Below are positions 11,690-21,080 of a stretch of 64,000 nucleotides of DNA, one piece after another (position 1 is the stretch's first letter; every line of letters starts with the position of its first letter). Under the pieces are notes generated by a model. The model was given only the letters and a program-made list of their open reading frames with translations, had not been told where the DNA came from and made no database searches. The translations under genes and the position numbers were made by a program. Source of the DNA: Chinchilla lanigera. Lineage: Eukaryota > Chordata > Mammalia > Rodentia > Chinchillidae. The stretch lies in NCBI RefSeq assembly GCF_000276665.1, contig NW_004955464.1, positions 11,502,707 through 11,566,706 on the forward strand, given 5' to 3'.

Positions 11690-12170
11690 CTAAGCGCCTT
11701 ATTGATCTGTTTTGTTACCTCCACTGTTGTACTTTCAGATATTTTAGCTGAGTGGCTTTTGATTTCCTCCCCCTTGCTGTCCCCTGAATTAACTTTGGGG
11801 GAGTTGGAATTTCTGGAGACATTTTATTGCCTTGTTTCCTCATATTTCTATTTTTTGTTTTGTTTTGTTTACTCTGCTAAGGCTTGTGGAGTGATTATAG
11901 TGGGTAGCTTTGTAGCTAGTATGGAAACCTCTTTGGTTAATGTCTACTTTTCAGAGGTATCCTTAGGGCATGGCTAAATATTGGCCTTTGCGTCTGTCTC
12001 AGGCTCCAATCACCACCTCCATTTATTTGGGAGGGAAGGTTGCTGTTTATTTGCCTCAGTACTCAGTTCTTTGGGTGGGTATAAGCTGCAGAATAACTTT
12101 TGACCCTCAGGGAATCCAGAGGGTAGCATGCAGAGAAAGTCAATTGAGAGCAACGACTATATCCCCTTGG

Positions 12171-13314
12171 CTATCATAGTAAAAATCAACAACAATAGCA
12201 TAAAGTACAAACTAGATATTGGCAAATGCCAAGAACCAATAATACCTAATCACATTAAAGAAATTTATGATTATAGTGTAAATACTATAAGACAAAGCAG
12301 GTATTGAATAAATATGTACTACAAGTAACAGCTTTGCCTCCACCTACAACACAACAGTGTTCAACCATAGCTAGATAGAGTTAACTATTTACAGATTCAT
12401 AAAGCTTGATGGCTGTTCTAGTAAGGATAAATATTGCAGGGAAGGGGAGCAAGAAGAAATTGAATTTGAAAAATTAAGTGATGCAAGATGAGAAAAGGTG
12501 ATAAAAGTGAAATGAAGGATCCTATTAAGAAATAGAAGGAATTTAGTAGTACAGAAAAGTAACAGAAAAAAATAACAAAGAAAAAGTTAAAAAAATAGAG
12601 TAAATTAAAAGAAAAAGAAAAATATTAAGGAAACAAATTAAAAGGAGCAAGAAAAGAAAGAGAAAAACAGAGGGCTAAATCAAATAAAGATAATAAATTT
12701 TTAAAAGGAAAAAAGAAATTAAGAGATAAAACTTCAAAAAATGGAGAAGAAAAACTTTGGTCAAAAGAAAAACGTTTCCTATGTATTTCCAAATGAGTGA
12801 TTTACTTCCAGGAAAGTCTTTGGAAATGAGCAAGGCACAGTTCTCTCTGCCCTGTTTTATAGTCTGTGGGCTTGTGGGGTGACCCCTTTGCTTAAGAGGT
12901 CCCCCCATCTGTAAACCCAACACCATGCCAACTGTCCAAGTCAAGATATTTCCACACTCATGTTGGTACGTGGGAAAGTAGAGCACTGGACTCTGCTGAA
13001 TGTACGACGTGAAGTTAGGGCTTAAATAAAATGCTTGACTCAGTGTCCTGACCTTCAGGTCCAGCCACCTGTGAATACCACACCTGCTAAGCCTGGATTC
13101 TCACCACAGAATGGAGGGCGCTTGTCCTTCCTGGCCCAGGTTTTAACATCTCAGGGGAAATATGCATAGCTCTCACCCTCCTCCCATCAGTCTCCAATGG
13201 CTATCTCTTAACCAGCCCCTTCTCTGGCCTTGTGCTGAGGGTAGCCAAGATGCAGAGCTAGCAAGGAGGTGGCAGTTTGATGCCTGTGGTAGGCAGGATC
13301 ATCCTCTGTATTGG
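12171..13314. other. Gene-free stretch, A-rich then mixed
   Basis: 12180-12770 is strongly A-rich on the plus strand; no family recognised. 12780-13314 has mixed composition with no convincing exon. Confidence 0.4.
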
Positions 13315-13697
13315 TGTTATGGTTTGTGTCTAGATGTCCCCTTAAAGCCTCATGCAGTCATGGGGGTGGGCTTTTTCGAAGCGGCTGAATCTAGAATTTG
13401 TGACTGGTTCATTATCTATTGCTGGGATTAGTGGTGTGAATGCTACACCCACCCTAGAGTGGGTAGCCTGCATAGAATATAAGGGAGAGAAAGAGGTTTG
13501 CTCCTCCCTTTGCACTTTTTGCTCTTGTTGCTTTTGCCACCATTAGGAATTGCCCCTCTGCCATGTGCTACCCTGCCTTGGAGCCAGCTGACTATGGACT
13601 GAAACCTCTGCAAATTGTGAACTAAATAAACCTTTCCTTCTTTAATTTTGAGTGTCTGGTATTTTGTCCCAGCAAGGAGAGAAATGTAACTAACACA
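13315..13697 (+). repeat. MaLR-type solo LTR
   Basis: 383 bp, from TGTTATGGTTTGTGTCTAGA to GTAACTAACACA, with AATAAACCTTTCCTTC near the 3' end. These are the hallmarks of the ERVL-MaLR (MT/ORR1-like) LTRs. No coding sequence. Confidence 0.8.
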
Positions 13698-13739
13698 CAT
13701 CACATGTAGTGGGTGGGGCCACTCAATTTTTTATAATGT

Positions 13740-14110
13740 TTTTCTCCTAAAGTGAAATTCAATGTGTAGAATGCAGAGAGTAGAACACAAAAGTTATTTC
13801 TGGAAGAATCTCTTGGAAACTAGACTTTCCCAGGGGCTGTGAGTTTGCTCTTAACATGGTTCCTCATCCATCCAAACAGTTTTTCCCAACATCCTTCTTC
13901 TTTTTGTTGCCTTATGACAAGTGACTCATGACATAATGCATGGGGCATGGCTTCTTTCTTCCCCTCTGAATCCTGAGTTCTGTAAAAACACAGGGGAAGA
14001 GGGCTATGCACATATTTATACCCTATTCTTCTTACCTTTATCCTGTTCTGTGGTTACTTTCCATCTTTAAATATTTGTTGAACAAAGGACTGAAATATTG
14101 AATAATTCTG
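13740..14110. repeat. Third copy of the triplicated segment
   Basis: GTGTAGAATGCAGAGAGTAG, GAATCTCTTGGAAACTAGAC, GGGGCTGTGAGTTTGC and TTCTGTGGTTACTTTCCATC align with 8905-9210. Followed by L1-like antisense sequence from about 14150 to 14330. Confidence 0.6.
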
Positions 14111-14811
14111 TGATATGCTTAGGATGAGGTATATTATCTCATCTATCTTTTCCTATCAGGGACTGTTGGATTTTCCCCCATGTTGTAGGTTATCTCTTCA
14201 TTCTGTTGGTTGTTTCCTTTGCTGTGTGGAAGCTTTCTAATTTGATATGATCTCATTTGTTGATTCTTGATGTTATTTCTTGTGCAACTGGCGTTCTGTT
14301 CAAATAAAGGGAGGTTCAATTTGACTAGTGAAAGCTGCACCCATGTGTAGAAATCTTACCCTGAACTACATTAATAGGTACAATTAATACATAGGAATAA
14401 AAATAATATAATTGTTGAAAAATTCACAATACTGTAATTCTTAAAAGAGTCACAAATAAATTTCAAGTGTTTAATTACATTTGACCTAAATTGAGAAACC
14501 TATAACTACAAAATATGTAGTGCTCAAATAAAAGTATGTGCTTAAAGATCAAACTTACTATAACTTCTGAGTTATTTCAGGATGTTACCCAAAAAAGGTG
14601 TGCTCAAGGATCACAAGGTGGCACTTGCACTTGATGTCAAGGAAAAAAGTTGAGATCTCTATCACATATGCCAATTCTCTGTAACTGCTACAAAGGAGTT
14701 AACACTTCAACAGCTTTGGAGGATAAAGCATAAGAATGAAATTTATGTTAACGCCCAATCATTATTTGTTCTTTTTTGGGGGAAAAATTTGTTCAATAAT
14801 CACTAGCTTTT
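14111..14811. other. Gene-free stretch
   Basis: About 14150-14330 is antisense L1 (GGTTGTTTCCTTTGCTGTGT). 14340-14811 is AT-rich with no recognised feature. Confidence 0.45.
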
Positions 14812-15150
14812 TGTTATAGTTTAGATAGAAAATGTCCCCCAAAGCCCTCATGTGCTCATAGGCGGTGCTTCTTGGGGCAATTAGAGCTGGCTTGTGGTTA
14901 GGAAGTAGGGTCTCAGAAGGCATGACCTGGATGGGCACATCTCCTTTCTGAGCACCTCGCTTCTTTCTCTTGTTTCTTGGCTGCCGTGAAGTGGGAAATA
15001 GCTTTTCCTCTGCTACGATCCTCTGCCATCCTGTTCCTGGTTTGGAGCTAGCTGACCATGGACTATAACCATGAACCAACATAAACCTCTCCTGCTTTAA
15101 GTGCGGGTGTTGGGGTCTTGTCTCAGCATTGGAAGAAAGTGACTAAGACA
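14812..15150 (+). repeat. MaLR-type solo LTR
   Basis: TGTTATAGTTTAGATAGAAA to GTGACTAAGACA, with ATAAACCTCTCCTGCTTTAA near the end. More diverged from the 13.3-kb copy than the fragment at 15.6 kb is. Confidence 0.72.
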
Positions 15151-15585
15151 CTTCTGCTTCTTTTCTTTGCTGGCATAACTGCTTTATTTTTCCTTCTGTG
15201 GAAAAACGCCCATTTTTCCCAGCCGGATGTCACGGAATCGCTTCTGCAGAGAACCTCACGGAAGATAAAAGGGCCCTGGGCTTTCCGTGTCGCGTCCCAC
15301 AGCCACAGGGAACGGACGCTAGGCAATACAATCGTCACTTCCAGACCCAGACTGCATTTTATCCTTTACTTGCTTTTCTAAGTAGAGGAAGAAATGGTCC
15401 TGGGAGAAGAAAGAGAGACAGGCGGGGGAGGGGAGGAGAGAAGGGAAGGAGGGGATAGAGGGAAGGAGAAAGAAAAAAGAAAGAAAAGAGAAGGAGCGCC
15501 ACACCTCCAGCCCTTTCCCAGGGCCACTTCTGAAAATCATTAACAATTGCTAGTTTTCCCACAGCCACTTCTGAAAACCATTAAC
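15151..15585. other. CpG-rich block plus polypurine tract between LTR pieces
   Basis: 15199-15345 has about ten CpG sites in a CpG-poor region, and 15375-15497 is an almost pure purine strand. TTTATT at 15182 is AATAAA on the minus strand, so this may be part of an unrecognised LTR on that strand. A 29-bp direct repeat (CCACTTCTGAAAA-CATTAACAATTG) lies at about 15523 and 15562. Confidence 0.4.
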
Positions 15586-15714
15586 AATTGCCCCTCTGCC
15601 ATGTGCTACCCTGCCTTGGAGCCAGCTGACTATGGACTGAAACCTCTGTGAACTGTGAACTAATAAACCTTTCCTTCTTTAATTTTGAGTCTGGTATTTT
15701 GTCTCTTTGCTGAA
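15586..15714 (+). repeat. 3' fragment of a MaLR LTR
   Basis: About 125 bp nearly identical to 13549-13675 (shared CCCCTCTGCCATGTGCTACC onward, differing by a few indels). The 5' part is missing and the left edge abuts a 29-bp direct repeat. Confidence 0.72.
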
Positions 15715-16925
15715 AACTAAGCAATCATATTTTTAGATAGATTGAATAATGCAGCTGCTTTTTCTGGTTCAAGAGTGCATTACGATTTTCTCTTTCCTCA
15801 GTTTACCTTTTTGTAGTTTCTCGTGTTCACAGTCAACTTCAGTCCAAATATATTACATGGAAAATTCCAGAAATACGCAACTCATAAGATTGGAGTAGTG
15901 CAATGAATTCTTATGTCATGCTCCACCCTACACCAGATATGAATCATTCCATTGCCAGTGTATCCATGCTGTATAAGCTATGCTCTTATTTGTCACTTAG
16001 TAGTCATCTCAGTAATAAAGTGGACTGTCACAATATCAGTACTTTTAAAAATTTGCCCTCATTTTATTTAATAATGGCCTCAATGCACTTTCATCCAGTA
16101 TATTGTTATAATGGTCTTTTATTTTTATTATTAGCTTTTCTTAATATCTTACTATGCCTAATTTATAAATTAAGCTTAATTATAAATGTATATTACAAGA
16201 CAAAACATATTATAATATAGTAGGGTTTGGTGCACCCCCTAGGCATCTTGGAATGTATCTTTCCTGGAGAAAGGTAAACTACTGTACTGTACTGTCATTA
16301 AAGGTTTGTTAAATCTGTTCATTTATAATTATTGGGTTAAAGTAAACACTGCTTATATATTTCACTATAAACATTGAATTTAAGTAATGACTATCAGCAG
16401 TGCAGTTTTCAATATAAACTGAACTAAAATCTGAAATTAATCACTGGAAACTTTTGTGTTTTCTATAATTAGTACATGCTAATGTACTTAAACTTTAGAT
16501 TATAAATTAAATTCAATAACAAAACATTTTCTTCTACTTTAGAAAACCTTTCAGATGTCTGATATTATAGTATATAAACACAAATATGTAAAAATTATTA
16601 TTATGCATACACCTTTAATGAGAAAGACAATGACTTGTTAAGTTCATTAAAATTAACACCCTTCTACAGTTTTTACAAAAATGGAAGTCATGAAAAATAT
16701 ATTACTGTTATACAAATAAAAAAAAAATTAACACCCTTCTCCTTACCCCTGAGAAAACACAGACAAAAAATCTGGTACTTTTTCTTGTTATTGTTTTACA
16801 AAATTTTAATATAATTTTTATATTTTCTCAAAGGATATTTGTTTCAATCTGAAGTGGTTTCAAAACAGAAAAAAAAGCTATAGGCAGAGTCATCACTAGC
16901 AAGATTCCTGAGAATATGTATATAT
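15715..16925. other. AT-rich gene-free stretch
   Basis: Low GC, many short A and T runs, no recognised exon or repeat family. Confidence 0.5.
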
Positions 16926-17030
16926 ATATATATTTTTTTTGTTCCCCCCCCAACCCCCAGTACCGGGAATTGAACTCATGACCTCGTGCTTGCCAGGCAG
17001 GCACTGTGCCGCTGAGCTAAATCCCCAGCC
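16926..17030 (-). repeat. ID-type SINE
   Basis: Antisense ID with a T-rich left tail and the core GGCTGGGGATTTAGCTCAGC on the minus strand. Target-site duplication GAATATGTATATAT at 16912-16925 and 17031-17044. Confidence 0.88.
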
Positions 17031-17254
17031 GAATATGTATATATCATTAGGGAGCAGGGCAGGGATACATAAGTGGCAGATGTGTTAATTACCTCACTGA
17101 AAATGCAGAAATATTCAAGCACTGAAAGCTGACAGAGTCATGCATTACATGCTATCCCATTTTCTTGTCTTTCCAAACGATCTCATCCTTCTACCTGTAA
17201 GGACATACATAAGAAATGTATACACCTTTCTAAAATGTAATCATCATTATATTT

Positions 17255-17322
17255 ATTTTTTGGTAGTACTGGAGTTTGAACCCAAGGCCTTTGCACTGAG
17301 TTACATCCTCAGTTCCCTCTTA
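17255..17322 (-). repeat. Degenerate tRNA-like SINE fragment
   Basis: Contains GTACTGGAGTTTGAACCC and CACTGAGTTACATCC, the antisense B-box and A-box pattern of tRNA-derived SINEs. Diverged. Confidence 0.45.
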
Positions 17323-17331
17323 AAAATATTT

Positions 17332-17465
17332 TTTTCTTTTTTAAATTTTGAGGCAATGTCTTGCTAAAAGCTAAATTGCCCAGGTTATGCTCAAACTTGC
17401 GATCTTCTTGTTTCAGCCTCCCAGCTTATAAGGATTACAGGTGTGCAACATCATGCCTGATTCAT
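17332..17465 (-). repeat. B1-like SINE, old
   Basis: Antisense 7SL-derived SINE: TTTTGAGGCAATGTCTTGCT, CCTCCCAGCTTATAAGGATT, then ACAGGTGTGCAACATCATGC. Lacks the clear internal duplication of the younger B1s here. Confidence 0.6.
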
Positions 17466-18164
17466 TATAATATAAACACTCAAAATTAAGAATTATCTAA
17501 ATGTTCAAATATGGATTAAGTGATGCTACCTAAGTATAGTTAATATAACATTCACAAATTATTTATGACTAGCAGCTTAAAAATATTTTTATTTTTAAAA
17601 TAGTTATATACATTTTGGGGGTACATTTCAATACATGTATACAATGTATAATGATAGGATTAGGATAACCAGCATGTTTGTCACTCCAGACACCTAAAAT
17701 TTCTTTGTGTTTGGAATATTCAAAATCCTCTCTACTAGTTCTTTTAAAATAACCAGTTGTTGTCTACCCATAGTCACCCTACTGTGCTACAGAACCTCAG
17801 AAGTTATATTCCCTTTACCAAACTACACTCTGTACCATGGACTGCCCTCTCTTCATCCCACCCTTCTGTACATATTTGTTGGCCATTTATATCTCATTTT
17901 TTGAGAAATGTCTATTCAAATCATTTGCCCATTGTTTAAGGAGAAATATTTTTCAAATTCATTTCTGATCTATATGTAAAAGTTCTCACATTTAATAAAT
18001 GATAAGAATATAGTAGAGCTCGTTTGTTGTAGCATTTTAATCATTTTAATGATTTTAAAGGATATAGCAACATTTCCCTATTAATCTGTAAGTAATTGTA
18101 TGATGCATGCCAGAACAAAGACCTTTACATCATCATCATTATTATTATTTTTTATTATTATTAT

Positions 18165-18295
18165 TATTTTGCTTTTCTGAGGCAGGGTCTTGCTATATAG
18201 TTCAGGCTGGCCTGGAATTCACCCTGTAGCCCAGGCTGGCCTTAAGCTCAGGGAAGTCCTTTTGTCTGAGCCTTCCAAGTACTGGGACTAAAACA
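18165..18295 (-). repeat. B1 SINE
   Basis: Antisense B1 with the duplicated internal block, where the GGCTGGCCT motif occurs twice about 30 bp apart. Lies in minus-strand L1 sequence. Confidence 0.75.
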
Positions 18296-18914
18296 GCTTC
18301 ACATTCTGTTTTGAAATTTCTGTTTTCATTATTACATTATGGATTAATCTGAACTAGCTGAAAACGATTGTAAAACATAATGAAAATACAAGTATCTGTA
18401 AAGGTGTATTCTTTGTTCCAGTTACTTCTCAAATGACAATATTGGTATTATTTACAAGAAATCTATCATGGTACATCTTGTTTATAATTTTATAAAGCTC
18501 TGTTTAATAATTATTTGAACAAAAAAGAATAATAATTCTGAGGATGTACTCAATTTAACAGATGACTTACTTGCTTACTCTCAAACAAAATTGTTATCAT
18601 TAGTATTGTCTTAAATGGGCAAGATGTCATTTACTCTTTTTGAAATCAGATTATTTGCTCTTTAAATGTCCAGTCATGTTCTTTACATGGTCTGGAAATT
18701 AATTCTTTATCAAATGAATAGCTGGCTAACATTTTCTCCCATTTTGTAGGTTGTCTGTGATTTCTGTTGATTGTTCCTTTGCTGTACAGCACCTTTTTAA
18801 TTGATGTTCTTGTATGTCTATTTTTGCTTTTGTTACCTGTGCTAGTGGGGTCATATCCAAAATGCTTTTTTCCCAGCCCAATGTCCTGAAAAGACTCTCT
18901 TATATACTGAAGTC

Positions 18915-19104
18915 TTTGATTTTCGCCAGGTGTGGTGGCACGTGCCTGTAATCTCAGCATGCAAGGGTCTGAGGTAGGAGGATTTCTGTGAGTTCAAGAC
19001 CAGCCTGGGCTACATAGTGAGTTCAAGGCCAGCCTGAACTATATAACGAGACCTTGTCTCAAAAAAACAAAACAAAACAGAACAAAAATAAATAAAAAAT
19101 AAAA
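18915..19104 (+). repeat. B1 SINE with internal duplication and A-rich tail
   Basis: Sense B1: CCAGGTGTGGTGGCACGTGC, two copies of the GAGTTCAAG-CCAGCCTG block, then CTTGTCTC followed by an A-rich tail. Splits a minus-strand L1; AAGTCTTTGATTT occurs on both sides of it. Confidence 0.82.
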
Positions 19105-19187
19105 AAGTCTTTGATTTGTGTATATGGTGAGAGATAGAAATCGAATTTCATTCTTCTCTATGTCTGGTATTTATTTTATTTATATAT

Positions 19188-19262
19188 TTAGGTACAGGAA
19201 TTGAACTCAAGACCTTGCACTTGCCAGGTAAGTGCTGTGCCACTGAGCTATCTCCTGGACCC
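19188..19262 (-). repeat. ID-like SINE fragment
   Basis: Minus-strand tRNA-derived segment (GATAGCTCAGTGGCACAGCA then TGGCAAGTGCAAGGTCTTG), inserted in a minus-strand L1. Confidence 0.65.
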
Positions 19263-20138
19263 TTCTTCTATATGTCTGTATTCAGTTTTTCTACCACATC
19301 CATGATAACACATTATCTCTAATGTGTGTTCCTGTTGCCTTTGTCAAAAATAAATTGAAAATAAATATGTGAATTTGCTTCTGGGTTCCCTCCTCTGTTT
19401 CATTCGTGTATATGTCTGTTTTTTATGACATTTTATTTTTTCTGTTTTGGTTACTGTAGATTCATAGCATGTTTTGAACTCAGATATTTGCTTAGAATTG
19501 ACTTTAGCTATTTAGACTCTTTCCTGGTCCCATACAGAATTTAGGAGTGTTTTTCTTCTATGTCTATGAAGATTGTTTTTGGTATTTTGATAGGAATTGT
19601 ATTGAATTTGTGGTTTGCCGTAAGTAGTATAGACATTATAACACTATCAATTCTTCCAATCTCCAAACATGAGGCATGTTTGCATTCTTTGGTTTCTTCT
19701 AGTTTTTTCATCAGTGCTTTGTAATTTTATACAGATCATTCACTTTCTTGGTTCAAGTTATTCAAATGTGTTTTATTTTTTGTAGTTATTATAAATGGGG
19801 TTGCTTTTTTATTTGTCTCTTTGGAAGTTTGTAATTGCTGTATAAAAATCTGTATTTTTTTCATGTTGACTTGGAGTTTTGCCATTACTAAATTCATCCA
19901 TCAATTCTAATAGTTTTTGAGGTTTTTCTAGATATAAAATCATGTCAATTACAAACAAGAATAATTTGACTTTTTTTTTTACTACTTGAGTGTCATTGTT
20001 TTCCTTTTCCTTACTGTCTTTTTGTGAGACTTTCAATACTATATTGAATAACACTTTGTAGATATCCTTGTCTTGTTCCTGATCTTGAAGGGAACAGTTT
20101 TATTTTTTTCCCCATGGAGTATATCAGCTGTTTGTAAT

Positions 20139-20537
20139 TGCCTTAGTTACTGTTATTGTTGCCTAAACAAAATACCTGATACCCAAAGTTAAAGGAGGAA
20201 AGGTTTATTTAGTTCACAGTTTGTAGAGGTTTCAGTCCATAGGCAGCTGACTCCAAGGCAGGGTGCTGTGGCAGAGGAGAATCACAGAGGAGAAACAGTT
20301 CATGGCAAAGCAGGGCAGACATAAAGCAGCAAGCAGCAAGCAAGTGACAAGCAACTAACGGAGCTGTCCTCTTCCTGTCTCTTATATTTTACCTTTAATC
20401 CTAGCTCAGATCCTTGATCCCAGCATTATATACCCTTAATCCCAGCATCACACACTCTAGATCCAGCCACCTTTGAGAAAGCTCCACCTATGACTGCATG
20501 AGGCTTTGGGGAGGACATCTAGGCACAAATTGTAACA
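20139..20537 (-). repeat. MaLR-type solo LTR inserted in L1
   Basis: On the minus strand runs from TGTTACAATTTGTGCCTAGA to AGTAACTAAGGCA. It splits a minus-strand L1, which continues on both sides. Confidence 0.78.
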
Positions 20538-21080
20538 GTCATATACAGCCTGTATTATATTAAGATACATTCTTTCTATACCTACTTTGTTATGGTGTTT
20601 CCTATAAAGGCCTGTTAAATTGTATTGAATCATTTGTTGCATCTATTTAGATGATCACATTGCTTTTGCCCTTTATTTTGTTGATGTTATATATACATCT
20701 ATTAATTTGTACATGTTGAACTGCCCTTGCATGTTTAGGTAAATGTCACTTGATCAAGATGTCTTTTTAAGGTGCTGATCTATCTGTTTGCTAGTATTTT
20801 GTTGAGAGAATTCTTATATCTATTTTCATCACAGATTTGGTCTGGTCTTTTTCTTTTTTATTTTGTCCTTGTTTGGTTTTAGTATCAACGCAATGCTGGC
20901 CTCATATAATGAGTTTAGAAAGGTTCTCTGCATTTTAATACTTTGGAATAGTTTGAGCAGAATTGGCTTAAATATTTTTTCACTTGTTGAGAAACAAGAG
21001 CAAATATCTAATTCCTCTCATGAATTTTTTAGCTCAATAGACCAACTTATAAAAATCCAAGTAATCTCATAATTATTCGC

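Larger units (their letters stand above)
10050..12170 (-). repeat. L1 5' half, minus strand
   Basis: Antisense L1 sequence covering the ORF1/5' ORF2 portion: CTTGTTGAATAACTCTCTTA, ATTCTGCTAATCTGTGTCAT, and an antisense coiled-coil region near 11250-11450. Two ID SINEs are inserted (11064 and 11580). Frames are broken. Confidence 0.65.
17585..21080 (-). repeat. L1, minus strand, 3' UTR to reverse-transcriptase region, with nested insertions
   Basis: Starts with an antisense 3' UTR (GGGGGTACATTTCAATACAT), then antisense ORF2 (TTTTCTCCCATTTTGTAGGT, TTTGCTGTACAGCACCTTTT, GATTTGGTCTGGTCTTTTTC). Interrupted by B1 copies at 18.2 and 18.9 kb, an ID-like SINE at 19.2 kb and an LTR at 20.1 kb. Coding capacity is destroyed. 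Confidence 0.7.
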
